A stretch of 64,000 bases of DNA, taken from the NCBI GenBank assembly GCA_020310875.1, contig CM035407.1:223241045-223305044 (forward strand). The letters run 5' to 3'. Both the position numbers and the translations under genes were made by a program. Shown in pieces: positions 34,170 to 46,592 of this stretch; the stretch's first letter is position 1; each line of letters starts with the position of its first letter. A model generated the notes under the pieces. The model was not told the origin of the DNA and did not search any database. It was given only the letters and a program-made list of their open reading frames with translations. This stretch comes from Ceratopteris richardii (taxonomy: Eukaryota; Streptophyta; Polypodiopsida; Polypodiales; Pteridaceae).

Positions 34170-34562
34170 TTTTTTTGGCCTATCATGATAGATAGCCCCC
34201 AAACAGACAATAGACACCATCTATCATGATAGAAAACCCCCACGATGGATGATTGACACCATCTATCACGACAAACACTATCTATCATGATAGACACCGT
34301 CTATCATGATAGACACCGTCTATCATGATAGACAGCCCCACAATAGATGATAGACACCATCTATCACAATAGACACTCGTCTATCACAACAGACAGTCCC
34401 CCATGACAGACGATATACACCATCTATCACGATAGACACTATCTATTGCGACACACAAAGACCACGACAGATGATAGACACTATTTTTCATGACAGATAG
34501 AGACCATGATAGATGATCGACACTGTCTATCGTGACAGACACTGTCTATCATGATAGACAAC
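34170..34562 (+). repeat. Palindromic minisatellite in Gypsy-1 leader
   Basis: About 20 degenerate copies of a unit built on the palindrome CTATCATGATAG. In the most regular part (about 34290-34330) the period is 19 bases (GACACCGTCTATCATGATA); elsewhere units of about 19, 25 and 38 bases alternate with spacers such as ACAGCCCCC. Units can pair within and between each other. No spacer diversity of CRISPR type is present. Confidence 0.85.
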
Positions 34563-34642
34563 CAATTTTGGTAAAAAATTGAGGTTGTATTTTTTTAAAA
34601 TTTAAGGCTAATTTGTGGCATATCTACAAACTCTTTCACCTA

Positions 34643-34687
34643 TCTCAAGATGTTGGTGTTTTTTTTAAATACACCAACATCTTGAGA
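34643..34687 (+). other. Perfect 17-bp hairpin in Gypsy-1 leader
   Basis: TCTCAAGATGTTGGTGT at 34643-34659 and its exact reverse complement at 34671-34687 are separated by an 11-base T/A loop. It lies about 80 bp after the palindromic array and about 940 bp before gag. It could be an RNA structure (packaging or dimerisation) or a small inverted-repeat insertion. Confidence 0.8.
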
Positions 34688-35626
34688 GACCCTGTTTACC
34701 TGTTTTAACCTCCTGAACTCTCATAACTTTTTCATACGAAATCCATTTTTTGAGCTCTAGAGTGTGTTGGAAAGCTCGTTTTGAATCCCACTTGGCCTCA
34801 ATACATTTTTCTTATGAATAATGTGTTGATTTTTAGATAGGTTAACTTGAAGTTAGCCCTCAATGGGATTAGGAAAACCAAAGGAGCTCTAGAGAAAATT
34901 TTATCAATACAAAAGGGAAAAAAAGGGTTTTTAAAAGTGTTTGAATCAAACTATCTATCAATTGAAGTTAAAAGCTGGAGCTAAACTTTGAACTTTTATA
35001 GGATCATAAGAGCTCTTGGAGAGACCAAAGTAAGGTGCCAGTGTGTGCAGGCTTGGGAACATGCATCCTGGGCATACAAGTGCACCATGGAGAAACAACT
35101 TGAGGTTGGAAGTTCTCTCAACCCCCTCAATCAATTCTTAGCATAGGCTAAGTGTGATTCGTGGTGATTGATTAGGGGCACGATAGGAACACTCAAGTCC
35201 TAAGAGCCTTTAAACTCTGAAGTTCAAGAATAGGCTAAGTACAATCAAGGGACAACTTAAGGGCAAAGAACTTAATCTGATTGGATGAAAATCATCAAGT
35301 ACGGCAAACTTAAGTGCTCTTGACAATGCATATTTAAAGACAAGGAAATGCATGCCAAAGAAATTAAAAGGAAATACATGCCAAAGAAATTAAAAGGAAC
35401 AAGTGATTGATATTAAGGAATCCGCAACATGGTTGTACAAGGGTCATTGGGCTAATCAATAGGGTATATGAACCTTAGATCAAGTTGACACCTAGGGAGA
35501 GATCGACAAAGTGTTAGATCATTTGAGGCTAGTGTCAACCATATAGCTAGGTCATGGGCCCAATAGCTTAGTGATTATCCCTACATACTCAGTTTAGAAA
35601 CAAGTGATTTAGAGATGTCTTTTAAC

Positions 35627-38623
35627 ATGGAACGATCGATAGGTAGTGCAAGCACAAACTATTTACAAACACCAGAAGGTCCCTGTAAAATGCAATTGGA
35701 GTATATTAGGACCAACCCATTAGGTGCACACATCTATGAGGATGGGTTGAGGCGATTAGTTGTCTAACTCAAAAATCCTGATCAACCCTTCAGACTTGAA
35801 CACCGAATCATTTCATATATTGATGAGCAAAGAACCATGTATAAGGTTAATAGCTTACCAGACAGGATTGATGAGTTTGGAAATGTCATTCCCGAGAATG
35901 AGATAGGAGACCCAGAGCAAGGAGACCTAGGCTGAGAATGCAAGACTCCTTGAGGCAAGTCTTTCTTGACAAGAGTGATTACTCCAAAGTGGATTCCCCA
36001 AGACAATAAAAGCATAGAGCTATTCTTGAATAGAGAAACAGATGAGGCTTTTTGGAGATTCAAGACATATCAACTGAGCAAAATAGGCAGAGCCACCATC
36101 TACGAGTTCAAAGATCCTAAGATACCAGGAAAAGTTTTCTACTTAGATAGCATGTCTAAGAGAATGTTCTTGGTAACAGAGCATGGCATGCATGCATACA
36201 CTTGGAAGGGCGAGTTGATTTTCCCTCCTTCAAGATCTAATGTTTCCCATGGACACAAGGAGCAAGATTATCCTAGACTCATGAAACCCATAGGGAAAGA
36301 GCTAGAAAGAGACCTGAAGTGACCTTTGCAAACCCCGTAGAAAGAGAGCAGTCAGGATTAGATGCAGAAAGAACAGATCAAGAGAGACATAGAAATCCGA
36401 GACATCAAAGAGGCATGGATGAGTTTCCCTTGCCTAGGCCTAGAGAACATCCTAGAATCTTGAGGCCTACCCAACTGGTCAAATCCATGAAGAATTACTT
36501 TGATGGCACTGGAGATCCGTATGATCATGTAACAGAGTTTAAACTAGTGTTGAGAGCAGAACAAGTTGAGGACTTGTTCACTCAGTACAATGCCTTTGGT
36601 CTAACTCTCAAAAACACTGCCTTAACATGGTTTCAACCACTACATCATGGTCAGTTTAGGAATATAGACCAGTTGCTAGAAGCATTCATTATTGAATTCT
36701 ATAAGAGTGGAATAAGGCACAACAGTTCATCATTGATCCATAGCTTTAAACAAACACCCCAAGAGAGGGTGAGACTCACAGGAAGAAGATTTAGGCAATA
36801 CCTAGAGAGATTCTATGTTCTAGAGTTACCCACTCCAACCAAACAAGTGGCTTTGTTCCTAGATGGTTTGTTAAGTACCAAATTGAGATCGTATGTGTAC
36901 TTAAAGGACCTTGGATCTATAGAACAGTGTGTATGCATGTGCATAGATATTGAGGATAATCTAGGGGAGGAATTAAAGCTTTCAAAAATCTATAAAGATT
37001 CAGATAGCTTTACTAGACTCCTAAACTAGCTACATCTATTGAGGAACTGACAAAAAAAAGTAGCTCAGAAGTTAGGAGTCTCTAACAAGTAGACACCTAG
37101 ATTTGACCCATTGAAACGATGCTATACCTATGGAGGAGACCATATGGCTAATGTGTGCCCAATCCTGGCTCAAACCCAAGTGAACCCTAACAACCAATAT
37201 TGCACCATAGAAAGGAGGTATACTAAACACATTGCACAAGATTTCCCATATAATAAGCAAGTGGTTAGGAAAAATTATCCACGGCCATATCCACAACCGG
37301 GGAGATGCCAGAATCAATACCTACCACAGCATTATGTTAGATCCCAACAACCCTACCAACCACCCTACCAAGTGCAACAAAGGGTGTTAGTTCAACAAGC
37401 TCCACCTCCATCCAATGTGATCCCAGTGAAGTATGCAAAACCTAAAGAAAATTTGAATAGAGTGTTAGTGCCAGCATCACCATCGATTTCAGAAAGTGAC
37501 CCAAACAATCACAGTTTTGATTTGGCTCACATGGATGGTCCACCAGCCTATTATATGCAGTCACCAGAGCATAATGAGGTTTATCCTTATGAAAATCTTG
37601 GAGAACCTAGTTGGGAACTAGAATACACTAATTCATGTATGCAAACCCTAACTCTAGATCCCAACCTAGACAGATTAGACCCCTAGCTCCTAGAGGACCA
37701 TGCTACATATGCCAGGGAGATCACTTCATTCGTGATTTCCCTATACCTACACCTATGCAACCCTAATCAGTGACAATTCAAGGCTTTTGTTCGAATTGTG
37801 GGAAGGAGCACCTTCTACAAGATTTTCCTAAGAACCCAAACAATGGGTTGAAGATCACTCTTGTTAACGTCATTGGGTTAGTACTTGATTCTATTGGAAG
37901 CATGACTTCCACTGCCCCATTGCAAGTAGTCACAAGAGCTCAAGCATTACAACAAAACCAAGGCTTAGGCCAAGAAAAGAGTTCTGAGGTTAGTGAGACC
38001 GAGAGCCTAACCAAGAAAAGGATAAGATATTGGAAAGAAAGTCGTGAATGAATAAACAGACAATGGGCAAAGAAGATGAGCGACCTTGAGGAAATCCTAA
38101 GAGAAACAAAGGCCAAGTTAATTGAAATTACATCTCAAACACACTCTCGCACGTCACCACCACCACCATCCAATCAACCTCATCTAACCTCACCACCACC
38201 ACCTAGAGTAGGATCAGTCTTAGTAGATCTCACTCCAGAGGATTTAGACATGATGCTTAAAGCATATCAAGCTAGAATCAAGACGGGCCAAACATAACGA
38301 ATCATGAAAAGTGTTACCCTAGAATTGATCTAGAGATGGAACAAACCAAAATTTGTGCTAAGATGGTAGAATTGGCTCAAACGATGTTTGAGGCTAGTCG
38401 CCTCTTCAATTGCTCTAGTTCAGCTAAGACTGAGTTGCATTTTGATGGAGTATTAGAAATATTGGAGAGGTTAATTGCAAAATCTGGAATGGAAGCCACC
38501 TCCCAGGGTAAGGACAATGCAAGTGAAAGAATGAGCATTCCTCCCAAGGAAGCTTATGTGCCTTATTCCACTGAACTAGACACCTCTTCTTCTATGAAAT
38601 CGTATTCACAAGAATTTCTATGA
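35627..38623 (+). pseudogene. Gypsy-1 gag polyprotein with serial zinc knuckles
   Basis: A frame from ATG 35627 (MERSIGSAST) runs with two stops to 36322. A frameshift then leads into 36319-37029, which has the Retrotrans_gag core (MKNYFDGTGDPYDHV, NTALTWFQPL, FRQYLERFYVLELP). 37111-37686 starts with the knuckle CYTYGGDHMANVC and a Gln/Pro/Tyr-rich stretch. Three further knuckle-like units at 37201, 37701 and 37788 end in DFP where DCP is usual. 38076-38297 (another frame) has a Pro-rich linker. The last piece, 38336-38623, is unrecognised. The gag is longer than usual, so part may be a second protein. Confidence 0.75.
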
Positions 38624-41600
38624 GAGATTCAAGAAGAGAAATGGGAGCGAGAAGTGAAAATCCTCCCCCCATTGAACTTATGGATGACCGACATGATCGA
38701 TTCCCACAAGATATTCCTTCTATTTATGGAGAATAAGAGGATATCCAATCAAGTGAACCATTAGACTTCGAGTCTAACTCCTTACAAGAATTGCCTCATG
38801 TGTACCTAAGTCACGAAGTCTTAGGGACTTGTGCCAAAGAGACTAAATCTTGTTTGCCACACAAGTGCATATAGTGGTGGATTGACACACGCTTAATTAT
38901 CAATCCAAAGAATAGAACTAACCAAGTGTATGAGGACGTGTGCATACATGATGGAAGGTGAAGAAGTTCAGCTAGAATGTATGAGAAAAGACTAACCTAC
39001 CTCTCCAAATACACTTACACACTGGAAGTGTCTGCCGCGACACCACTTACAATAGTTTTTACTAAGTCGAATGCTTCTCCTAGCTCCAAACTCCGAATAT
39101 GGCCAATAGCAGATTGCTTTCGAAGCTCTCGAAGAGACGCATCTTTTGGAAGTGGTTTCACTCGAATATGATAACCGTTTTTCAAGTTATGACCAAATTA
39201 GTGAATAGTAGGAAACACACACACTGACTTCACAACTCACGTTTGCTCACACACACACACTACAGTAGCTCAAAAGTGATGGGGAGGGGTAGACAATAGT
39301 CCTACACACACATTCCAAACTTCACACACACACAAAAGATAATAGAGAAGATGAAAATCTGTAGGAAAGAAGCAAATTCGAATTTCTGAAGCTCTCCTTC
39401 TTCAAAATGGCAAAAAAGTCCTTACAAAGAGTCACCGAGTGACTTATATACATGTGAAAATGGTCCTTTCACACAAGTGACTGGCACTTTATTGACTAAT
39501 CTCTATTCTCCTACTATTTTACAGAAAATATATTACAATGATTTGGGATTATGCATCTAGAGGACTCCTCTAGTGCTTTTACATAGCTTTGAGGGAATTT
39601 TCTAAGATTTTGAAGAAGAAAAATATGCCCATTAATTTGAAAATTTTGGGGCTCCCCTTTTGTGCCTCTTTGCTCTGCAACACTCTCCCCCTCTTTGTCT
39701 CTGTTGTCCCGTGACAGGCTTTTGTTTCTCGTTTGTAGCTTGTCTAAGGCTTCGAATACACGCACCCAGTGGTCGAAGAAGCGATAAGGACTGTCAGAGA
39801 ATTTGTTACTTTATCCGAAATTAGTCCTTTGCTTCTATAATCCCCTTGGTATTCTGTACATTCATAAATCTAGGTTGCTGCATTAAATTGGGCTGCCACA
39901 CACGCCATAATTTGCTGACCTCTACTCTCTTTTAAGAGAGCATTATGTTTTAAAGGTCCTATTCTTGAATCTTCTTTGTCATCCTCCAGGACCTGTTCCA
40001 TTTCTTCCCACCACATGCGTCCCACTGGACGAGGAGGCAACTAGGACCTTCAGACAATTGGTTATCTTATCCGATGAAGAGTCCTTCGTGTGCTGTCTCT
40101 CTCCTCGACTTGTTTCGCTTCACCGCCAGCTCCTAGTGGATGAGGAAGCTGTGTGCAACCTCCCATGAAATGTTCTGGTTGTTATCTTTCTTTAATTCCA
40201 CTCCTCAAGACATGGATCTTTGGCGTTGTTGCCTGATGCGTGCTCCTGCGGGGCTTTGGGCAGAGAGTTGGTCTTCCCTTTTTGCCCATCGAGTGCACAA
40301 TGACCTGGTCACAATTATAGTTATTTATAGGATGTTGAGCTTCAACACACAAATCCAAGAGAATGAGAGGCACTATTCCATGTGCCCAAACACGAGAGGT
40401 TCTTACGACCCTAGAGGTCTCACCACGAGGGGGACAATGCCTCCCTTTACGATTTGAATTCCCCGATCTGACTCTAGAGACACATCGCAAGCTGCTCCAT
40501 CTACACCCCCTATACCTTTGGAGTTTGAATTTGATACATTTAGAGACATTGAAGGGATGAGCAACTTCAATTTTGAATCTTTTTTGCAGACCACTCAACT
40601 ATCAGATGTAGAGTTCTTTTTTGATGCAGAAGGACTTGTCACCTCCACACAAAGAAGGGGTAAATCAATAGAAGGTTGGGATGTCCACTGGGAACACAAA
40701 CAACAAAGGACCCTATCTCAACAATTAGGATGGTCCGAGGGGGAAGAAGAAGAAGAAGGAGAAGAAGAAGAAACTATTGAAGCCTGACCTATACTGTAGA
40801 AGTCTACAGATTATACCAAATCATGGAAAGAGTGCAAGGGTTACTTTCTAAACATAGCAACATAGTACTCATGGCTAGCTCTTGGAAGAGGCTAGTGTCG
40901 ATTCTGAATTCAGTGAAACTCTACTATTGCTCTCAAAAACCTAGTGTAGTGGAAGCCATATGATCCACATTGTAGAGGCCTCCCGCCCAATATGATCCAC
41001 ATAGATTCCAAATACGACCAAGGTCCGGCAAAAACATTCAGATCCCCATCACCACTATGGAGGCAACTACTATGGCAATCAAGCCAATGGAGACAACATC
41101 CCAAGCCACTGGAACTCTTGGCCATGAAATGATGGTTACACATGAAGACACAATAGAGCCACTAACTCCAACACCTCCACCATCATCCCCTTGAACCAAG
41201 GTTGTAAATATTATTCCTACCATCGATACCCAAGAGCAACCCTTCATCTTTCGTAGCCCCACTTCTAGTTCAACCCTATTTTCTTCTTTTGACAACCCCT
41301 TGTATCATACTGCCACTGTTACATCATAACCCCTCAATGATCCTATTGTGGGACACCCTGCCTCTACAACCTAAGTCCTAGGACACCCAAACATGAGATC
41401 TAGTTTTCTAGGATTCCCTGTTACCAAACCTCATTCCATGGCATTCCCACCTCCAAGCTCTTACTTTCCTCCCTCCATCCCACCAATCCTTCAACCTGCC
41501 CATGCCTTTCTTTCTAGAATGTTTCAACCCACCACCCAAACCTCCTTGTCGGTCCTATTCCCAACACCAATGCCACAATTATTCACCACCACCTCACACA

Positions 41601-41833
41601 CACTAGCTACCATTCCATTGTATATGGTAGACACCACACTCACCTCCATGTCTGATAGCATGGACATTTAGCACCCACAACACCTCCCCCTCCCCCCACG
41701 TTTCCACCATCCCCCCACCACGAACTTCACCTGCACACACCTCTCTATTAGACACAACATCCACACTCCCCATCCCCCATTCTATTTCCCTTGCATCAAC
41801 CAATGTAAAAAATACACCTTCATCTATGGATAT
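38624..41833 (+). other. Gypsy-1 interior without recognised pol
   Basis: No protease, RT, RNase H or integrase motif was seen in six frames. 38880-39880 has an LTR-like look (TATATA near 39452, CA-rich tracts, a small palindrome AGTCACCGAGTGACT near 39429) and might be a separate solo LTR, but I cannot fix its ends. A plus-strand frame at 40518-40787 ends in an acidic EEEEEGEEEE run. 41393-41671 is Pro/Ser/Thr-rich. Both are unassigned. Confidence 0.45.
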
Positions 41834-42128
41834 TGAAGTATTTCGATGGTGATGCACCACAGTGCGCTCTCCTTCTCGAGAGCTCAACGACAATATCCTC
41901 GGGGTAGAAAACTGAGCTCCTAAGGCTGTACACAATACTTCCCAGAGGCTCTTGAATACGTAGAAAACACAGTACGCAAGGAGAATGAAGACAGACTTCT
42001 TAGGTCTTACAAATGCAATCAAACTTACAGTCTATGACTGACCAGACCACTATATGTTTTATTAAAGAACATATACAAAGAAGTGTTCGGTGGCCATTTG
42101 GCCTTTCACATGGACACTAACGGTAACA
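41834..42128 (-). repeat. Copia-4b 3' LTR with polypurine tract
   Basis: TGTTACCGTTAGTGTCC on the minus strand from 42128, ending ACTTCA at 41834. The adjoining TTTAGTGGGAGAT (minus, about 42129-42141) is the polypurine tract, as in Copia-4a. Confidence 0.9.
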
Positions 42129-42274
42129 ATCTCCCACTAAAGGCCAATATGGCCAAAGTAACTATGGGAGAAAAATAAAGAATGATAAAGATACCTAAGT
42201 ATAAGTATACAAACTATACCTCCCACCTGATGGGCATGTTACACAGTATACACGTGACTGTGTAAGATCGTGAA

Positions 42275-44342
42275 TCAAGTAACCCCCATCAAGTGACAAT
42301 AGTGTTGAAAGCTATCTTGTGGTAGAGCTTTAGTCAAAGCATTTGCATCATTATCTCGAGTGTGAACCTTGTCAAGAATAATGTGCTCAGTGGCTAAGCA
42401 ATCTTGAATGAAGTGATACCTCACCTCAATGTGCTTGGTCTTTGCATGATAGACCGGATTCTTAGCCAAACAATGGCACTCTGACTATCACTGAGCAAAC
42501 GAGGTACATGCTAAGGTAAACCCATATCACAAGCAAGACGAGAAAGCCACAATGTTTCCTTACATGCCTCACTTGTTGCAACATACTCTGCTTCTGTGGT
42601 GGAAACAACTATACATTCTTGAAGATGAGATCTCCAAGAGATAGCACCTCCAACAAAATGAAAAATGTACCCTGATGTAGACTTACGATTGTCTACACAA
42701 CCAGCATAATCAGAATCTCTATAACCAATAATGGATGCTTTCCCTCTACCAATAATAGACACTTGTCCTTAGTGCCACTCAGATATCTTAAAATCATTTT
42801 GATTGCTTCCCAATGTTTCTTGCCAGGATTAGACATATATCTTCTCACAACTCCCACTGCAAATGCAATGTCTGGTCTCGTAGCTACCATAGCTGTAAGA
42901 TCTCCATGCAAGAAAGTAGTTTTCACATCCGTTTGGACTAGCTCTAAGTCCTCCATTGCAATGAATCCAAGCAACATGCACAGGGTAGTCACCTTGACCA
43001 CTGGAGAGAAGATTTCCTCGAAATCAACACCATGTTGTTGCTTAAAACCCTTCGCAACAAGTCCTGCTTTATACTTTGGAGAAGCACTATCTGATGTGAA
43101 TTTCAGCTTATATACCCATTTACATGGTAAAGCTTTCCTTCCCTTTGGCAAAGGTACCAAATCCCAAGTACCATTCATGTGAATAGAATCCAACTCACTC
43201 TTCATGGTACGCTCCCACTTGACATGATCCTCTATCTGCATAGCCTCTTCGTAGCAAGAGGGATCACCGGCATCTGTTAGCATAACAAAATCCAAACCTG
43301 GAACATATCTATCAGGTGGATGTGAGACACGTGCAGAATGTCTCAATGGTTACTGAACAGGAATATGTGCAGACTGATCTGAATGGACATTCTCTTGAAC
43401 ATCCCTATGTGAAGCATTTTTATGCATGCTAACCGGAGGACTAGTATCCTCAAGCACCACTCTTCTTACTTCAACCTCCTTAATGGGATGTTTATGCATC
43501 TTAGACTCATTGAAAATAACATCGCTACTTCTGATCACTGACTGTGTTTCAGGATCCCATAAGCGATATCCAAATTATCCTTCTCGACCATATCCAAGAG
43601 GAATGCATTTCTTTGACTTATGATCCAGATTTTGCCTAAGATTCTTTGGTATATGAACATATGCTTAACACCCAAAAACTCAAAGATGATCATAATATGG
43701 TGGCTTCCCTGTCCATAACTCTTGTGCCACTTTCAAACCTTCGGCAGTACTAGGTGAAAGGTTAATCACATGAACTGCAGTCAACACTGCTTTTGCCCAA
43801 AAACCTTGTGAGAGGTTTGCATGATGCAACATAGAGAATACTCTATCTTGAATAGTTCTATTCATCCTCTCAGCTACACCATTCTATATTGGGGTATAAG
43901 GAGCTGTAAACTCTCTACGAATCTTTCTAGACTGACAAAAAAGGCTGAATTCATGTGAGGTATACTCAACCACATTAGTTCCTTTTTCAGTCTCAACTGA
44001 AGCAATCCATTTTTTGAAAGTAGGGAATACCTCATCCTTCGATTTGATAGGATATACCCAAACTTTTCTAGTAGCATCATCTATGAAAGTGACAAAGTAA
44101 AGAGAACCACCTAAGGATCTAGTCGGCATAGGACCACACACATCTTTATGAATGAGATCTAAAGGCTGAATTGAAGAGTCAATGTGTGTTCTATGCACAT
44201 TTCTAGTTTGCTTTCCATATTGACAATGCTCACAAAATGAAAAATCGGAGAAAGATAACACAGGTAAGTAGCCAGAACGAGAAGGATTTTCCATTCCACT
44301 ACGAGATATATGGCCCAAATGACCATGCCAAATACACGACAT
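42275..44342 (-). pseudogene. Copia-4b integrase, deleted RT, RNase H
   Basis: GAG-pre-integrase and integrase 43680-44342: IWHGHLGHIS, CEHCQYGKQT, HKDVCGPMP (first aspartate region altered from HTD) and, after a stop, NGVAERMNRT with the catalytic glutamate kept. RT 42693-43346 has CKWVYKLKFTSDS, QTDVKTTFLHGDL and then directly MVATRPDIAFAVG. The intervening RT palm, including YVDD, is missing without a frame change (junction near 42895-42902). RNase H at 42275-42762 has YRDSDYAGCVDN, STTEAEYVATS and KTKHIEVRYHF. Confidence 0.88.
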
Positions 44343-44375
44343 AGGCTATTCAGTAACAGCTAACAAGTGTTCCTT

Positions 44376-45654
44376 CTATGATACAAATAAAGGATAAAGT
44401 GAGCCAACTTTGCTTCCTTTTGCAATAACCATATTGCACTTTGATATGCGAAAGGACTGAGCATAGAAGACCACCTTGTAACCAAGGTCATCAAGTTGAC
44501 CAACTGACATCAGAATGCGTGATAATTGAGGTACATGGCGTACATTATGCATAGTAAATTTTGAACCATCAATGAACTGCACAACCACATCTCCAATCCC
44601 TACAACATCACATTGGTAAGAATCACCGAGTCTCACGGTACCAAGAGACTTTGCTGCATAATTAGAGAACCATTCTCTATGTGGTGTCACATGGAAAGAA
44701 GCACTAGAATCTAACAGCCAAGTGTGGGAAAGAGAATCAGCCATAAGAGCCTCAGTTGGCACCATACTATCAAGTGTCAACACATCAACATCATCAGAAA
44801 TAGCATTAATTTGTTCGATCTTCACAGTCGAAGTAGATGGTGCAGGTAACTGTTTAACATGCCAATCAACATTCGGTCCTTTACCTTTAGCATTCTTTAA
44901 TGCATAACAGTCTTTCTTCATGTCTCCTTTCTTATGACAATAATGGCATTCGATATCCCTCTTCCTTGATTTACTTCTACTCTTATTCCGTTGACAATTA
45001 TTTTCCTTGTTCTTGCTCCTGCCACGTTGTTGATTCTTTCCTTGGTAAGAATCACGAACATTATATGCATCTCCACTCTGAGTGCCAACCATGGATTTTC
45101 TATGAATCTCCTCACTCGAGTGCTCCACATATGTCATCATAGACAAGTTTACCACCAAGTGCACTATTGCTAGTAACTATGTAAAATGTATCCCATGATG
45201 AAGGCAAGGTGCATAACAGCAATACTGCTTTCATTTCAATATCCATATCCATTTTTTGAGCCTGTAACTGAGAGAATATAGCATCAAACTCATTTAGATG
45301 AGCAGCAACACTATGTGTGTCCTTCATACGAAGGTCATATAATTTTCTCATCAGATAGACTTTATTTGATGCTGTCTCTTTTTCATATGTATTGCATAAT
45401 TTCTTCCAAAGCTCCTCTGCACTTTCACAGTCTAATACTGTAAAGTAAACATTATCTACCAGGTGCAAGCAAATGGTAGACCTGGCCATTTCATCTAACT
45501 CATCCCAATCATCTTCATCCATGTCAGTAGGCTTCTTTGAAATTCCATTTACTGGCTTCCATTGCCTGAGACCTCTGATGCCATGATGGTAGAGAACTGA
45601 ATGGAATGATAATGGAGCTAGAAGAGTCCGAACACCAACGAATAAGTGTATCAA
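44376..45654 (-). pseudogene. Copia-4b gag and protease
   Basis: 45112-45654 carries the gag core (DMDEDDWDELDEM, LWKKLCNTYEKET, MDMDIEMKAVLLL). The ATG of the family (minus, near 45584) is followed almost at once by sequence equivalent to codon 55 of Copia-4a, showing an N-terminal deletion. 44376-45164 (other frame) has a knuckle CHYCHKKGDMKKDC with aspartate in place of the zinc-binding histidine, and the protease site WLLDSSASFHV, where glycine of DSG is serine. The two frames overlap by 53 bases. Confidence 0.85.
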
Positions 45655-46509
45655 GGAGTGAATCGACCACTATATAGTTAACAAAACTAGAAATCTAGAA
45701 AATTTTTGCCAGAGTATCCTCTGCAAAATGAGCGTATGAACAATGTCAAAATATCATAAAACTGCAAGTACTGACATGTTTTCCTGCATAGTGAATCACT
45801 GACTCCACTGCATATAATCACTTACCCAATAGAAGCCAACTAGGCTTATCGAGCACCTATGAACAACTATCATACATCTCCTATGGTGAGGCTGGGTAAG
45901 TCTTCCACCTGCATCATCGAAGAGACCCCAACATCTAGGTGTCTTCCAGTTAAGAAACCCTCACCACGACCCTCTTTATCAAACATAAAAGGCTTTATGC
46001 AGAGAACATAACCGCTATATCAATAACCGCTATTTGGACGTACATAAGCGGTATCCACAGAAGCATACATAATGTGTATGTGCTCAATATATGCAGTAAA
46101 ATGATACTGAAAGGCTGAATGCATAGCCCAAAAACTAACCAATAACACCTGCAAGTGTCTGTCAACTCTGATGTTTTTGGCTCAAAAAACGTGCATAAAT
46201 TTGCAGTGGTTGCTCCCACCAAAACTGAAAACCTCTCGAGAAACCTGTAGTTTTACAAGTGTGGTAGAAAGTACAGCCCAAAAGGATGATATTTATTGTC
46301 GAAGAAGTACAAAGAACACCCTTCTTGATGTTCTTGGACCTATGTGAAGAGAAATATGTGCGAAAGTACTCCAAACTGGCTCCAAAAGACACCCCAAAAT
46401 TGCTTCAGAAATAGGCTTTGAAAGCAAAGAGTGAAGCCTTGAGGGACCAAAACTCATTCAAGGTAATGTCAACCTTAGTCTTTCCCCTTCCTCAGACACC
46501 ACAAGAGTG

Positions 46510-46592
46510 TAGCTTAGTGGCAAGAGATTGCCATGATTAAGCAAGCTCTGGGGGAATAGTATTGGGACGGGTGACCTCTCGGGAAGTATCGG
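46510..46592 (+). other. 5S rRNA-like and tRNA-box-A-like module in Copia-4b leader, antisense
   Basis: TAGCTTAGTGG at 46510-46520 (tRNA box A consensus), then TTAAGCAAGCTCTGG at 46537-46551 and GGGACGGGTGACC...GGGAAGT ending at 46587. The second part matches the 3' half of plant 5S rRNA including box C. It is antisense to Copia-4b, as in Copia-4a. There is no T run at the expected end, so a pol III transcript would have no obvious terminator here. Confidence 0.7.

Noticed and set aside
34170..34562. Repeat array resembling a CRISPR
   Set aside because: Units are degenerate and palindromic, period is about 19 bases, spacers are not unique, and the context is a plant retroelement leader.
40182..40598. 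139-codon minus-strand frame in Gypsy-1
   Set aside because: No recognisable domain, biased composition, and overlapping plus-strand frames; probably chance.
40735..40787. Acidic EEEEEGEEEE run as a possible nuclear acidic protein gene
   Set aside because: It arises from a short GAA/GGA microsatellite in a 90-codon frame inside Gypsy-1; no upstream gene structure.
41603..42022. 139-codon minus-strand frame
   Set aside because: It spans the boundary between Gypsy-1 and the Copia-4b LTR, so it cannot be one ancestral gene.
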